A stretch of DNA of 64,000 bases from Eretmocerus hayati (lineage: Eukaryota > Arthropoda > Insecta > Hymenoptera > Aphelinidae), in contig CM056742.1 in the NCBI GenBank assembly GCA_029851415.1, positions 112,284,246 to 112,348,245 of the forward strand. The letters are read 5' to 3'. This document shows, piece after piece, positions 18,257 through 30,811 of this stretch. The notes under the pieces are model-generated. The model was not told the origin of the DNA. It searched no databases and saw nothing but the letters and a program-made list of their open reading frames with translations. The translations under genes and the position numbers were made by a program. Position 1 is the stretch's first letter. Every line of letters begins with the position of its first letter.

Positions 18257-19438
18257 CACTGCCAGTCAAGTTTCAGAACACCCAAATTTTTTTTTCCAAT
18301 TCTGTAAGGCTCTACTTGAACGAGGAGGGCTTTATCAGGGCTCATTTTGAAGGTATTTCCACGTACCTCAAGATGTCATTACTTACTTTATCAGTACGGA
18401 GCTGCATTTTCCTAATTCAAGCTTTCAAAAGTGTCAATTTCGATGATTTTTACAACAATCTCTTGGCTTCGGGAGCTCAAAGGTACAGGAATATTCTGGG
18501 ATGGATCTTAAAAGACTTGAAAGTACAAGTATAAAGCTTCAAAATCCGTTTTCCAACATCCCTCTAGGTTACTCCTACTCTGAGCTATTACATTTTATCT
18601 GAGAAGAGTTTTTCCGAAAAAAGTATCACCCTTATTGGAAAATGATTCACTTTTTGGAGCATTTCCCTAAGATTCCTCGTTCTCTTGATCATGATATATG
18701 AGATAGATACCAGGATCAGAGATTATATTCCCCTCAAAACGCATTACTCTACCTTTCCCGAATTTAGGTGTTAGTTTTTGCGAAAAATCTGTCTTCACAG
18801 ACCCTACTGAAAATAATGGCTCATTACAATGTTTCCTAAAATTGAGTCAATAAATTTGCTAATTAATTAGATCATTCTTCGAGAGTATTTGAGTATATTG
18901 AGATTAATCAACGCTGAGACCATCTAATCGATTTGTTATGAGCCTCCGATCAGTTTTTATAATCGACAACCTTGCTAGATCTTGATAAATTCAAATGTTT
19001 TCAATGAATGACCCAATTAATCAGCCAATTTATCGACTCAATTTTAGGAAACATTGTAATGAGTCATTATTTTCAGTAGGGGAAAGTGTCGTAGCTCGGA
19101 ATAGAAGTATCATAGAATGATGTTGGAAAACGAATTTTGACGCTCTAGACTTGTACTTTCAGATCTTCTGAGATCCATTCCAGGATATTCCTTTACCCTT
19201 GAGCTACCAGAGCCAGGAGATTAATCCAATAATCATCGAAATTGGCCTTTTTTCAAGCTCAAATTGGGAAGATCCAGATCCGTCCTGATACAAATGAATA
19301 ACGCCATTTCAAACTACGGGAAAAGACCCTTCGAATGAGCCTTGATAAGATTCTCTCCCGTTAAGTAGGGCCTGGTAGTTCCACTCACAAAATTGGAAAA
19401 AAGAATTTTGGGTGTCCTGAAACTTTTGACCAGCAGTG
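18257..19438. mobile_element. Foldback Tc1/mariner-type MITE with TA duplication
   Basis: The ends are CACTGCCAGTCAAGTTTCAG on the left and, on the reverse strand, CACTGCTGGTCAAAAGTTTC on the right, each flanked by TA. The TIR style (CACTGCYRGTCAAAAGT) is that of Tc1-like elements. Homology of the two arms continues inward almost to the centre near 18930, with roughly 220 bp extra in the left arm (about 18590-18805). No transposase ORF. Confidence 0.8.
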
Positions 19439-19648
19439 TAAGTGTACTCAGCTTGCCCTCATATGCCGATCTCAGGAATGGACACTCGACGATCTTTCCT
19501 CAATTTTTCTTCAACATTCGTAACGTTAAAATATGAGGAAATGGGTGCTATAGATCGACTCCGAATCATATCTACGTAGCCCAGAAAATTTGAAGCGATT
19601 TTTCCATTTTTCGTATTTGCAAAGCTGAGAGAGTACCGATGAAATTGC

Positions 19649-19975
19649 ATTCAGTAAAACCAGCGTCAAATTTTTCTTCGTCCAACCAATCTCAACGTAC
19701 CTCGATGCATTCGATTCATTTTTCAAGACCTTCAAAATCTTATCTTCGAAAATGCAAAGTCAGTATATACTCATATGGGAGCATGCTGGGTACACTGCGG
19801 TGTTGGCGTTTTTGTTTTACAAATCATCTCCGTATTTTGCTAATAAAATCTCTCCAGATCTGACTTCTGCATTTTTGAAGATAAGATTTTGAAATTCTTG
19901 AAAAAGGAATTGAATGCGTCGAGGTACGTTGAGATTGGTTGGACGAAGAAAAATTTGACGCTGGTTTTACTGAAT
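19649..19975. repeat. Hairpin repeat with ~110-bp arms
   Basis: ATTCAGTAAAACCAGCGTCA at the left edge and its reverse complement at the right edge. The arms share the FB-like core AATCTCAACGTACCTCG. The loop is about 110 bp. No ORF. Confidence 0.8.
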
Positions 19976-20014
19976 CGTGGAAACTTTGAAATAATGTGTG
20001 CGTGCTTGTACTAA

Positions 20015-20497
20015 CCCATGTAGAACATAAGATTCCATGAACATAATATGATCATGGAATCCGTCGATTCCATGTTCATATATGATCAGGTATGAAATCG
20101 GTTTGAAAATTTGTCGTTTTTATTCCAGAAAGACGTGATATACTAACTTACAGATGGTGTAACATCGATACTTCACGGTGGCGATCCAATATTACTCAGA
20201 GAAATATTTCCCAGAGTCATACTCAGGTTTTGAACATTTGAAGCACTGGAGAGAAAAGTTTCGTAAAAAATGTCACTTTTTCGAAACTCGAGACCGAATC
20301 CTGGGAAGATTTTCTTTCAGTAGTATATGATTAGTATCGTTACGTATTGATGTTAGAATAGGTTTGAATCAATATATCACAACTTTCTGGAATAAAAATA
20401 AAATGTTTAAAGCGGTTTTGCGTATGATCATATATGACCATGGAATCCTCGGATTCCATGATCATATATGTTCATGGAATCGTATGTTTTACATGGG
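20015..20497. repeat. Foldback repeat with GATTCCATG palindromes
   Basis: CCCATGTAGAACATAAGATTCCATG at the left pairs, with mismatches, with the right edge ending TTTTACATGGG. The arms (~130 bp) also share TTTTTATTCCAGAAAG. Each arm contains its own short palindrome around CATGGAATCC. Confidence 0.7.
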
Positions 20498-21979
20498 AAG
20501 TCTTATAATGATTGAGGAAAAAACCTCAAAGATCATTTTCGATGTATTTTTTGTGCTCTTCCTGGCGCAGTCGTTAGTTTTTTTATTCAGCGCTGCCCAA
20601 AAATATTATCATCAAAAAAGGGATCAAAATGCTGAGCTCATAAGTACATTTTGTGGGGCAGTTTTACCTAAAATTGTACTCGCTCAGTTTTCCTCGATAA
20701 AAGTGAATTTGACTCATTTCGGGCCTTTCCGCATCAATTTATTCTTTAAGTGAATTGTCAAGCGCAACTTTTCCTTACCCCAAAATATCGAAAAGATTGA
20801 TTTTCAAACTTTGGGGAGTAGTTTTCTGCGAAAATCTAGTTTTGCTAAATTTTGATGTCAAATCCGTGTGGTACTAATGCGACCCTTAATCGGGAGACTA
20901 CAAAGATCCTAGTCACTTATTTTCAAAGTTTCTAATGGTCAAATCAAAATTCCAAAATCCCAAAGCTGTAGCTCAAACCGTTTGGCACTTGAGACCAATT
21001 TTAGTGGCGAAATGTCAGGTCCGTGTGTTGCTTAAAAATGTCAGGTCCATATGACGGTACCGCGTCTCTCCTTGTTTTCCTTATGGCACTGATGAGGGGG
21101 GAAAATTGACATTCGTGCGCGAGTTTATTCATACTTGATACGTTTCAAAAAGTCAAAAAATACATCTTAGAACCGTCGGAAGTGAGATTTAGCGCTGGCA
21201 CGTTTTCGATCCCCAAATATCGAAATTTCCGCAGAACTACTCATAAAGGAAAACCACAGCGCACGGAACTGAGATTTTGACCCCTTTTTCGATGATAATT
21301 TTCTTGGGTTACCGTGAATCACACACCAATAACTGCGCCACAAGGAGCACCAACAAATACGTCGATAATGACCTGTACGTATTTTTCCCCAAACGTTTTA
21401 AGGGTTCGTACAAGCAGGTACACATTATTGTAACTGCGCTTCAAATGCATCAAATTGACTCCGCCGAGTGGTCATTTTGAAGGAAGTTTTCTTGGCTTTC
21501 CAATAGGATTAGTTTTGGGATAGGATTTCAAGTTTTTGGACATCCGCAAGAGACAGTCGATTTCTAATAGTCTGGAAAACAGGTTTGTAGAAAATAACAA
21601 AAATAGGACTCAAACGCAAAAAAAGGAATTCGGGACCACCTTTCTCTGAAAGATCATCAAATTCACATCAAACACCAAATGTTGAAGGATCTAAAATATT
21701 GGTTCTTTAGAAACGAATTGTTTGTATTTCTCTCATTTGCCCGATCAAACCGCCCACAACCTGCCACAACCTCAAAATCCACTGTACAAGTACAAGGCCA
21801 ATTTTGATAGGTTCTGTCAAGACCCATGGGAATGCCGCAAACCGCATTCCTGTATCTCTGATCGAATTCGAGCAATACACATTTTATTGGAAGAAAGACT
21901 CGAAATTCCTCGTTCAAAATAGCTTAATAGGCTAGTGTATACGTCCGAAATATCTGGGAAATTTTTATGGGCTCCATAG
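20498..21979. other. No gene seen; decayed repeat fragments
   Basis: The stretch around 21000 (TTTTAGTGGCGA then ATGTC) matches part of the TIR element at about 44637, so at least a fragment of that family is present. Remaining sequence unassigned. Confidence 0.4.
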
Positions 21980-22330
21980 ATTGATTTTTACTTTGACAGA
22001 ATGTTTAGTCCGAGCATCCGGCTATTCGCGGATTAGCTTGTCTCCCCAAGATGTGGGGTTGATTTCTCCCCGGCAAAATTTCTCGCTCGAGCATCCAGTT
22101 ATTTGCGGATTTAATTGGGTTCCCAGGTTTTGGGGTCGATTTTTTCCCGGCAGAGTTTTTGGGCCGAGCAGCCGAATATCTACGGATTTGATTGCCTTAC
22201 TAGGTTTCAGGTTGATTTTCTCTCCGACAGAGTTTTTGGCCGGAGCATGCGGTTATTTGAGAATTTGATTGACACCCTAGCTTCTGGGGTTGATATTTTT
22301 TCCGTCAAAGTATTTCTCACTGAAACGTTG
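21980..22330. repeat. Tandem repeat, 77-bp period, more than four copies
   Basis: The landmark GAGCATCC or its variants occurs at 22012, 22089, 22166 and 22243, exactly 77 bases apart each time. The rest of the unit (GGATTTGATT, GGGGTTGATTT, GGCAGAGTTTTTGG) is conserved with substitutions. The period is not a multiple of three, so it is not a protein repeat. Confidence 0.85.
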
Positions 22331-22813
22331 ATTTCTCAAAACGCGCTTTCTTCAAACTCACGTATCCCTTGTGAAATCTAGTAGTCTCTGGGAAATAATT
22401 GGTTCCAGAGTGGACTGGGACGATCCAAGCGATTAAAGTGCCATTTTCCAAAACTGAAACTTTTCTTAGTAGTAGAAAAAGGCCATTCTCCGCGCATGCG
22501 CATGAATTTAGACTTCTTGGGCTGTTTTTAATGGGAATCTGACGTCAATCTCCTATAAAGTGATCACCTGCAAGGTTCAAATTTTTACCTTGGAACAGGA
22601 TCTACAACACAATGAATCACATCGAATCAGAAGCACATGGAAATTGAACCCATTGGCGTCTGCTGAAATGAGAGATTCACTAAATCTTTTTGGGGCTTAT
22701 TTTTAAATACGAAATACCCCCCGAAAAGAATCCGGGCTGGACTGCGTGGGTTCCACGTAAAACTAGTTGGGCCTTCAAAATGTATACTCGGAATTCCCGT
22801 TGAGGCTATCCTG
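22331..22813. other. No gene seen
   Basis: Unassigned sequence between the 77-bp tandem array and the TIR element. Confidence 0.4.
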
Positions 22814-23784
22814 ATATGGGTGATTCCGCCAAAAGTGTGATTTTTTGGGGCCAAAATCGTCGAAATTAGTGATTTATTGGGTCAAAAAATTATTCCAGTC
22901 CCAGACGAGTTTCGGTGACTCGTAGCAGTTGATTTACACTTGTTTGAGCACAAAAAAGGAGTATCTAGAGCTACGTACCTCAAAAGTGAAGTCGGACGGA
23001 GATATGTGCACTTTAAGGGGTTGCCGAGGAGACGGAATTGACAGGGACGAAGTTGACATCTTGACTCAAAAAAAACTTCCACAGCTCGGCAAGTAATCGT
23101 AGACTCTTTTCCGCATAGATTGGCTCTAATGCAACCAAATACTTCGAGAAAATGTGTTCGGCGAAGCGATATAGCGCGTCAGAGAGGAGCACAACATGGG
23201 GACGGAATCGACCGAAAATTTTGTACGCTATTTGGAAAACACGTTTATGTGGTGCACCCGGCTGCAGATTCGAGTTTTCGGCTGATGTTGCGCAAGGATT
23301 AGGTGTATTTGGATTTCTCGATGACAACCTCATTGGTTTCAAAGGACTCGTGCACGATCGGGAACTTTGCGGATCTCATTAGTGCTGTGCAAGCAATTTC
23401 GGTGCAAACCCGTCTTCAAAATATCGGACAGCCGTGCGCAAGCTGAGGGCTCAATTTTGAGTCGCGAAGTGGTTGATTATGTTATTTGAAGTATTACGAA
23501 TCGGAGTGCATAGCTACGCATAGGAGTTTTTTGACTCTGCATATGCGTTGCAGTGAATGCAAGAGTCGAAGGTGGGAATGTCTACAGGGGACGGAATTGA
23601 CATTTCGACCCTTTATCAACCACTATAAAATACAGGAACATTATGATCGTCTCAGAAGCTATTAACATAGTTGGGCACCAATAGAATACACCCTAAGAAA
23701 TTTCTATAAAGTGCATTCCAAGTCTTAGGAACTTGGGCGAGCTTGGAACACGGAAAATCTCACTTTCAACGGGATTACTCATAT
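22814..23784 (-). mobile_element. TIR element, 971 bp, same family as 42838-44896
   Basis: The ends read ATATGGGTGATTCCGCC and, on the other strand, ATATGAGTAATCCCG. Most of its length is the reverse complement of 44040-44896 (shared landmarks AAAATTTTSTG, CGCGCTATATCGC and GAAGACGGGTTTGCACC in that orientation). No transposase ORF, so it is non-autonomous. The superfamily is not identified. Confidence 0.7.
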
Positions 23785-24044
23785 ACATTCAAGTTTTCGC
23801 AAAAAAATTACGATTTTTAACATTCAAAATCATGTTGAGACAGCATTTTCTGCCTAACATCGATAGATATACCTCCTGAGAGGTCGAAAAAACCTGTCAT
23901 TGAGTCCTGAACTACAAAATCTATAGGTCTGAAAAATTTTAATTTCAAGTATAAGGATGATAAGTGGATTTGAAACGATGAAATGAAATTTCCAAGCACA
24001 GATTCATCTATTTACATCAAGAAAATATGGATATCTTTTAATTT
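23785..24044. other. No gene seen
   Basis: Short unassigned spacer. Confidence 0.4.
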
Positions 24045-24290
24045 TGCGGAAGCATTCTTGTAAGAATACTTCGAGAATACCTCAAGAACGTCTCAAGAAC
24101 GCAAAAGGAGTGCCCCACGAGCGTCCCGAGAACGCCTCAAGAACGCGCCAAGAGCGTCTCGCGAACCTATCGACAATCCCTCAAGAATGACTTTCGGTGG
24201 TCGGTGGCGCATTTAAGAATCCCTGAAGAATACCTGAAGATTGATGAGTCAAGAATCCCTCAAGAATACCTCAGGAACCTTGTAGTTTGC
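24045..24290. repeat. CCTCAAGAA-type repeat, inverted partner of 17480-17715
   Basis: CTCAAGAACG-like units repeat many times. The block GGTGGCGCATTT and GCGTCTCGCGAACCTATC is the reverse complement of the copy at 17.5 kb. The pair could be TIRs of one ~6.8-kb element or two independent insertions. Confidence 0.7.
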
Positions 24291-24301
24291 TGACTGAAAA
24301 T

Positions 24302-24568
24302 GATTCCGCGGGACCCCCTGGGATTCCGTGGGACCTGGCTACGGGACAATTTTCAGTCTTGGTATTTGCGAAATTCGGAATTGAAGACGTGCATCATACA
24401 AATTTCGACCATTATTTTTCCGATAAACGAGTCGAGTGATGTACGGGAAATGAAGGATGGTCAAAACTTGTATGCTGCACGTTCTCGATGCCGAATTCCA
24501 CAAATACCAAGATTGAACATGTTCCCACGGTCAGGTCCCGCGAAGTTCCATGGGATCCCACGGAATTA
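24302..24568. repeat. Hairpin repeat with ~105-bp arms
   Basis: TTCCGCGGGACCCCCTGGGA at the left pairs with the right edge GTCCCGCGAAG...CACGGAA. Inward, CTTGGTATTTG and GAATTCGG recur in inverted order. The loop is about 50 bp. Confidence 0.75.
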
Positions 24569-24999
24569 TCTTCAGCACGAAAGTCTAGTCGGCTACGTTG
24601 AGTATCCTTAGCCGAGATGGCGCCATGAACCTCAGCCAGTTTTATTAGGACCACATTGTTTGTAGCGTAACAAGAATATGAGTCCGCCACGCACGACGGA
24701 GACAGTTTTTGATGCATACTTCCCGATAAATTCGCGATTCTCGGGTTCATTTGGTTAGTTAGTGCTCGATCCGCGTCTAACTAAACTCGGCATCATTCTA
24801 CTGTAAATGCACCCGAGCTAGCGGGTGCGCGACTCATATACCGCGGTCACGCACTCCACTTCCATGGCTGATATACACCCGAAAAGATCAGCGGCTCAAC
24901 TCTTCAGTTCAAGCCCCTCATCGTGGCCCTTATTGCAGGCACTCTGGCTTACGCAGTTCTGACAATAACACATGTAAGTGTGAAAACAAGGCCACATTA
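24569..24999. other. No gene seen
   Basis: Unassigned sequence with increasing GC content towards the island that follows. Confidence 0.4.
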
Positions 25000-25640
25000 G
25001 CACCGTAACAGACTCTTACGATCTCTGTGAGGGGTTCGTTGAGCGCTGGAGAGACCCTCCAGGTGCTGGATTACAGCTGTGGAACGCCACCCTTTTAGTG
25101 CGCAGACGCTTCCCGTACCTGAAGCTCATGGCTCGGCGCATCGAGATCTGAGTAACGAAACGCTAAGTCGATGCGCTCTCTATGCAGAATGCTCTCGAGT
25201 CCTCGTATCCCGCGCCGTCTCGAATGCGATGCGCGCGCGGTACGGGGTGATGAGAGTATATAGCGCGCCAGGCACGAAGCGAGCAGTGGCTTCCAGGTCC
25301 CTGATGGTCAAGCCTCTCGCGCGCGCTATCTCTTTTTTCGAAGACATACCCGCAAAGTACAGGCCTCATCGGTCGGGCCAGTGCGAGTGACACGTGCCAG
25401 CACAACGAGGACGGTGACTCGGAGCGGATGAGAGTATACCGGGTTGCAAAACTTGGGCAGAAGTGCATCGGGGTTTGAGAGGTCCGAGGTGGTTGGCCGC
25501 TGCCGAGGCTCAGCGAGGCGCCTCTGATGGGCAAAGGGGGCGCACAGCTAGTCTCGGCTCTTTCCATGATGCAGCCAAGGGCGACATCTTCGTCTGGCAC
25601 CAGCCTCCGATGAGATATGTGCTGTGAGCTCGACTTACTG
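25000..25640. other. GC- and CpG-rich island, no recognised gene
   Basis: Clearly more GC-rich than its surroundings, with many CpG dinucleotides. GATGAGAGTATA occurs at 25249 and again at 25427, 178 bases apart. Open frames on both strands (25079-25390 plus, 25163-25600 minus) show no motif. It is not 18S, 28S or 5S rRNA. Promoter, first exon or foreign fragment are all possible. Confidence 0.4.
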
Positions 25641-27622
25641 AGGTGTGTTAGACCACGCTTCGGTTCCCCGCGTCAATACGCCTATCTCATACGAAATCAC
25701 GAGTCACCCAAATCAGCTTCCTGCGTCAGCGGCAAGATTCGACAAGGATAGCCGAAGATCAGTTGTATTCTAATCACTCGCTTAGCACACTATGATTCAT
25801 CGTGGATGACCCCAGAGAGGGCTTAAGCGAAAATTTTTCGTACTATACTCGTAGGAAAGAGTGAAAATTGACGAATGAAAATACTAGCTTATACAAAGAC
25901 CTGAAAACTCACGTAGTTTCAGTCTGAGCGCTCTAAGAGCATGATTGTGGAAACGTTCGTCGGCATAATCAAGCGCTGCCAGGCCCGTAATCTCACATTC
26001 GACGGAAACAACCAGTTGAAAAAAATGATTAGCTGCTAATTGTTCCTACAATTCTTAGTCCCCTCTTCATCCACTCCAATATCTTATCATCATTATTTTC
26101 CAATCACGTTTCTTGCGATTGGTGGTGGAAAAAAATTTAAATCAACTGCGGCAACACTACAAGTCCAAAGCTCCTGACTTCATACACATTCATCAACAAA
26201 TTTGACTCGGCAAGTTCTTTCTGTTCCACAACGGCTCTCAACTTGATGAATTTTTGTGATAGCTCACATGAAACATTTTGGGGAAATGCTTAGAATAAGA
26301 AAGATGTGCAAGGTCCGTAACTAGTTCAGCAATTTTTGAATTTTGATGCTAGACGAGAACGAGCTTCAAATTTGATTACAAATCATACCTCAAGCGCAGT
26401 CTGCGCAGGCGAGTTTGAACGCTCTCTAAACTGCTTCGATTCGGCGATTTTTGTTCGAAGAACAACAAAACGTCCAAAAATGACAGTATTTGGTAAACCC
26501 ATTCATCATCATTCCGGACCACTCAATTTGGGCCGAAGATGTTAGGCAAAGGGAAATGAAATAATAGAACGGAGTCCTTCGTGTGATTTAGAGTCTTACT
26601 GGTTTGAAATATGATTCAGCATGTTTTATCTTGGCCACGGGGATGCTTTAACATTTTCATACATGCATAATCAAGATATAGTCGATTCTCAGGAACTCTC
26701 ACTCTCGATTCTTGGAGTGGATTTTCACCTGAAGTTGGTGGAATTTTCACCCGAAGAGTTACTGAAATATAGTCAATCGAGTCTGATTGGAAAATTCCAG
26801 CCCAAGAATAGGACTGAAACATTCGTGAAAAATGAACAATAAACTTGGCGTGAAAATTGAGAAAAATGACATGTAATTCATGAAATCCCTTGTTATATGC
26901 AATAGCGATCTTGAATTCTTCCATTAAAGATTCGAATTCTTAAAGCTTGGGAGAAAAAATTCGCAAGATATCTGGTGTGTTTACGCAACTCCGAACAACA
27001 GTGTGAAATACTCACAAAAAAGAGTCTCAAATCGCTCGAAATTGGAATCGAATAAGTCACTTTTGCCAAGAATATCATTTCTTGTCACGGTCACAAATCT
27101 AAGAGCCTCCGATTGAACTCAGGTGATAAAAAACTCTGACATTCAATCGCACCGATTCAAGAGGTTACCCAACAAGGTCAATAATTACACCGTTTTCTAT
27201 CCCACCTTGGACTGAGATTTCAGTATCTTGAGGTGGAATTCCACCTCCAAAAAGACTCGGATGAAGGTCTTAAAAGATGTTTTGACAAGAATTTTTTCCC
27301 ATTGAGAGTCTTTGATTTTTCATGTTTTGAGCCCTTTTCGAACTTGCGATACATCTCTGAGGTTTCGCTCACTTTGACTTGCATCTTTCAGATCAAATAA
27401 CTCCGGATTTAGTCACGACTTTCAACTTAGGGCACCGTTGTGAAACTTGAAATGCCCAATAGCAAAAATCTGGGGTTTCAATTAGTTCGAACGAATCATA
27501 AAGATCCAAAATTGTCCAAGTATGTTCGATGACATCCCACTGAGGATTTTAATGCACTCAACAGAAGTTCAAATCTTCTAAATATCAAACAGTAGGTAAT
27601 CTTCCAAGTTCTCAGGAAATTA
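25641..27622. other. No gene seen
   Basis: About 2 kb of AT-rich sequence without long ORFs, recognisable domains or repeat partners. Confidence 0.4.
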
Positions 27623-28543
27623 CACAACCGGTTAAAAGTATCAATACACCTGGAAATCAAACTGATGATCTTCAGAGCTGGATATCTCAGAACCTACTGG
27701 TCGTAGAGAGCTCTGCGTTCGCATTTTGTAGCTCATGTTGAGCACTTTCAAATCTATTTTATATATTTCCCATCCCGCGTGTTATAGCAGAGACACACGA
27801 GTCAGAAAAACTACTTCTTTCACAATTTTTCAGGCGAGGTACGAACGCCTGTAAATTTTGGAGAGATTGTTGGATCGCTATGAGACCAATGACATATTCA
27901 AGACCGTAAAAAGACCTTCAAGATCCGTTTTTGAACGTCTCTTGAAGTAGTTTTGATTTCGAGATTCAACTGATTTAATGAGGGTGTTTTTTCCTCAAAA
28001 AATCACACGATAATCCAAAAATGATGAGATAAGGCTCAGTTCAAGGTTGGTAGCCTTCATTTTCGATGGCTATCTCGGTGTTGAGTCGAACTCTTGCAGA
28101 AATGGGGGTCAGGTGCCCCAAAGTGGGCTGTTTCTCATCATTTTTGGATTATCGTGTGAATTTTTGAGAAAAAAACACCCTCACTGAATTAGTTACATCT
28201 CGGGACTAGGACCACTTTGAGAAACTTTCAAATACGGATCCTGAAGATATTTTCATGGGCTTGACGATGTCATTGGTTTCATAGCGATCAAACAATCTCT
28301 CCAAAATTTGCAGGCGTTCGTACCTTGCCTGAAAAATTGCGACAAAAGTAGTTTTTTTGACTCGTGTATCTTTGGTATAACACACGGGACGAGAAATATA
28401 GAAAATATATTTGGAAGTGCTCGACACGAGCTACAGAATGCGACCACGCAGAGCTCTCTACGACCAATAGGTTCGGAGATATTCAGCTCTGAAGATCATC
28501 AGTTTGATTTCCAGGTGCGTATTGAGACTTTTGACCGGTAGTG
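27623..28543. mobile_element. Foldback Tc1/mariner-type MITE with TA duplication
   Basis: The left end reads CACAACCGGTTAAAAGTATC and the right end, on the reverse strand, CACTACCGGTCAAAAGTCTC. Both are flanked by TA. The arms are reverse complements for more than 350 bp (GAAATCAAACTGATGATCTT, GAGAGCTCTG and GATAATCCAAAAATGATGAG recur inverted). The TIR style is shared with 18257-19438, but the internal sequence is different. No ORF. Confidence 0.85.
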
Positions 28544-28913
28544 TATTTTCTTTCTATTCAAGTGTTTCGCGAAAATATCGGTTTGATAGAGTAATTTTCA
28601 GATTACTCTTATGAGCGCGTACTCCCTTGTGTCCCATCTCCATCAATACCAGGCCTAAAAATAATGAATACTCAAAATGTGACAAACAAGTCGGGACAAG
28701 GGTTGTACAAGGAACATATAAATACCTGGAATATTATTCATTTTATCCCCAGATGAATCTCGAAGTCATAAGGATAACAGAACAAGAAGATAAGTAACAC
28801 ATGATTTCATCCATACATAAAACAACTCTCATATACAACGTCAATGCGATCATCGCGTGCTTAATCACAGTACGGATGAATGGAATTCGCGATGTCTGCA
28901 TTGACGTTTTACT

Positions 28914-30348
28914 AGTTACGTGAAGCTGGCCCGCCACTTTGAGATGAATATACCAAAAAATCAAGCAAAAAATCCTGAATCCAATGGTGCAACTCTTTTA
29001 ATTTGAACAATTTGACCATTTTAGGAATTAATTTTCAAAGTGCTGAAATATCACCCCCCCCCCCCCCACCAAAACACAATAAACGCTCATTACCCCGCGA
29101 ATATATGCAGTAGGGCAATCCACGCTGGCTTGAATTAAAGCTCTTAATTTGACCATATCGACGTAAGCATCAAAACTTATCACTATTGACGCAAAATTGT
29201 TTAAACAGACTGGGAGAAGTCCCCGTGTATAAGGTATAGGCCGGCAGGGGAGAGGCAGCGAAGAGGAGCTATGTGAAGTTGGCCCGCCACTTTGAGATTA
29301 ATATACCGAAAAATCAAGCAAAAAATCCTCTAGCCAATGGTACAACTCTTTTAATTTGAGTAATTTGAGTATTTGAGGAATTAATTTTCAAAGTCTGAAA
29401 AATTACCCCCCACCAAAACATATAAAATGATGATCACTCCTCGAATATACACATCATAGGAAACTACGTAGGCTTAAATTGAAGCTCTTAATTTGAGTAT
29501 TTCGGTTCCAGCATCCAAACATATCATTATTGACGCAAAATTATTTAAACAGACAGGGAGAAGTCCCATGTATAAGGTATAGGGCGGCGCCGACCATGTG
29601 GCGGGAGGGGCAGCAAAGTGGGGAGTGTGCATACTTCCCATGTTGGCGCCTGCCTATGCCTTATACATGGGGACTTCTCTCTGTCTATTTAAACAATTTT
29701 GCGTCAATAATGATAGATTTGGATGCTGGAATCGAAATACTCAAATTAAGAGCTTTAAATTAAGCCTACGCAGCTTCCCCTAATGTGTATATTCGAGGAG
29801 TGATGAGCATTTTTTATGTTTTGGTGGGGGGTAATTTTTCAGACTTTGACAATTAATTCCTCAAATACTCAAATTACTCAAATTAAAAGAGTTATACCAT
29901 TGGATAGAGAATTTTTTGCTTGATTTTTCGGTATATCAATCTCAAAGTGGCGGGCCAACTTCACGGAGCTGCGAAGAGGGAGCAGGCGAGCAGGCATGGT
30001 GCGCATAGTCCCCACCAGTCGGCACCTGCCCATACCTTATACATGGGGACTTCTCCCAGTCTATTTAAACAATTCTGCGTCAATAATGATAAGTTCTGGT
30101 GATTGAATCGATATGGTCAAATTAAGAGCTTCAAATTGATCTCGCGTGGGTTTTTCTACTGCATATATTCACGGAGTAATGAGCGTTTATTGTGTTTTGG
30201 TGGGGGGTGATATTTCAGCACTTTGAAAATTGATTGATCAAATGGTCAAATTGTTCAAATTAAAAGAGTTGCGCCATTGGATTCAGGATTTTTTGCTTGA
30301 TTTTTTGGTATATTCATCTCAAAGTGGTGGGCCAAATTCACGTAACTC
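28914..30348. mobile_element. Nested palindrome A-B-B'-A' with 8-bp duplication
   Basis: Four copies of a ~360-bp unit beginning GTGAAGTTGGCCCGCCACTT: two in plus orientation (from 28914 and about 29273) and two inverted (ending about 29968 and 30348). Outer copies resemble each other more than the inner ones. The ends read AGTTACGTGAA, and GTTTTACT is duplicated on both sides (28906-28913 and 30349-30356). An 8-bp duplication suits hAT, P or Merlin-type transposition. A 14-C tract lies at 29054-29067 in the first unit. No transposase. Confidence 0.85.
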
Positions 30349-30356
30349 GTTTTACT

Positions 30357-30811
30357 GTGATGTGAATACCCCACTCCAAGCTCAAATGTGTAACAATGAA
30401 CAGATGAGCTTGCCATACCAAAAATCAGCAAAATAGTGATCAAAATGAGCGTGCATGAACCTATCTAGCTCTGAACAACTAGATTTGTTGATGTGCTGGT
30501 TGATAGATCACCTTCATCTAGAAGTTCACGGAAGTGGAGTTTTTTTTCCTAGCTCTCAATAAGGTGCAGATGATGGATTCCATCTGAAAACCACACATGG
30601 AAAATAATGATGTATCTGATCGATTTTTCGTGGTCTTTATTCGATTCTGTAATCTATAATACTAACTCTTCCCCCACTGGGAGGGCCCTAAAAAATCCCG
30701 GGGACTACGTTCGCCGAGCTATTTATGTTGTGCTTTTTAATCCCACTAGAGCATGAAATCATGGTCTTTTCTCACTAAATTGCATTTATCTCGAGTTTCA
30801 CTGAAGATGAT
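30357..30811. other. No gene seen
   Basis: Unassigned spacer between two palindromic elements. Confidence 0.4.
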
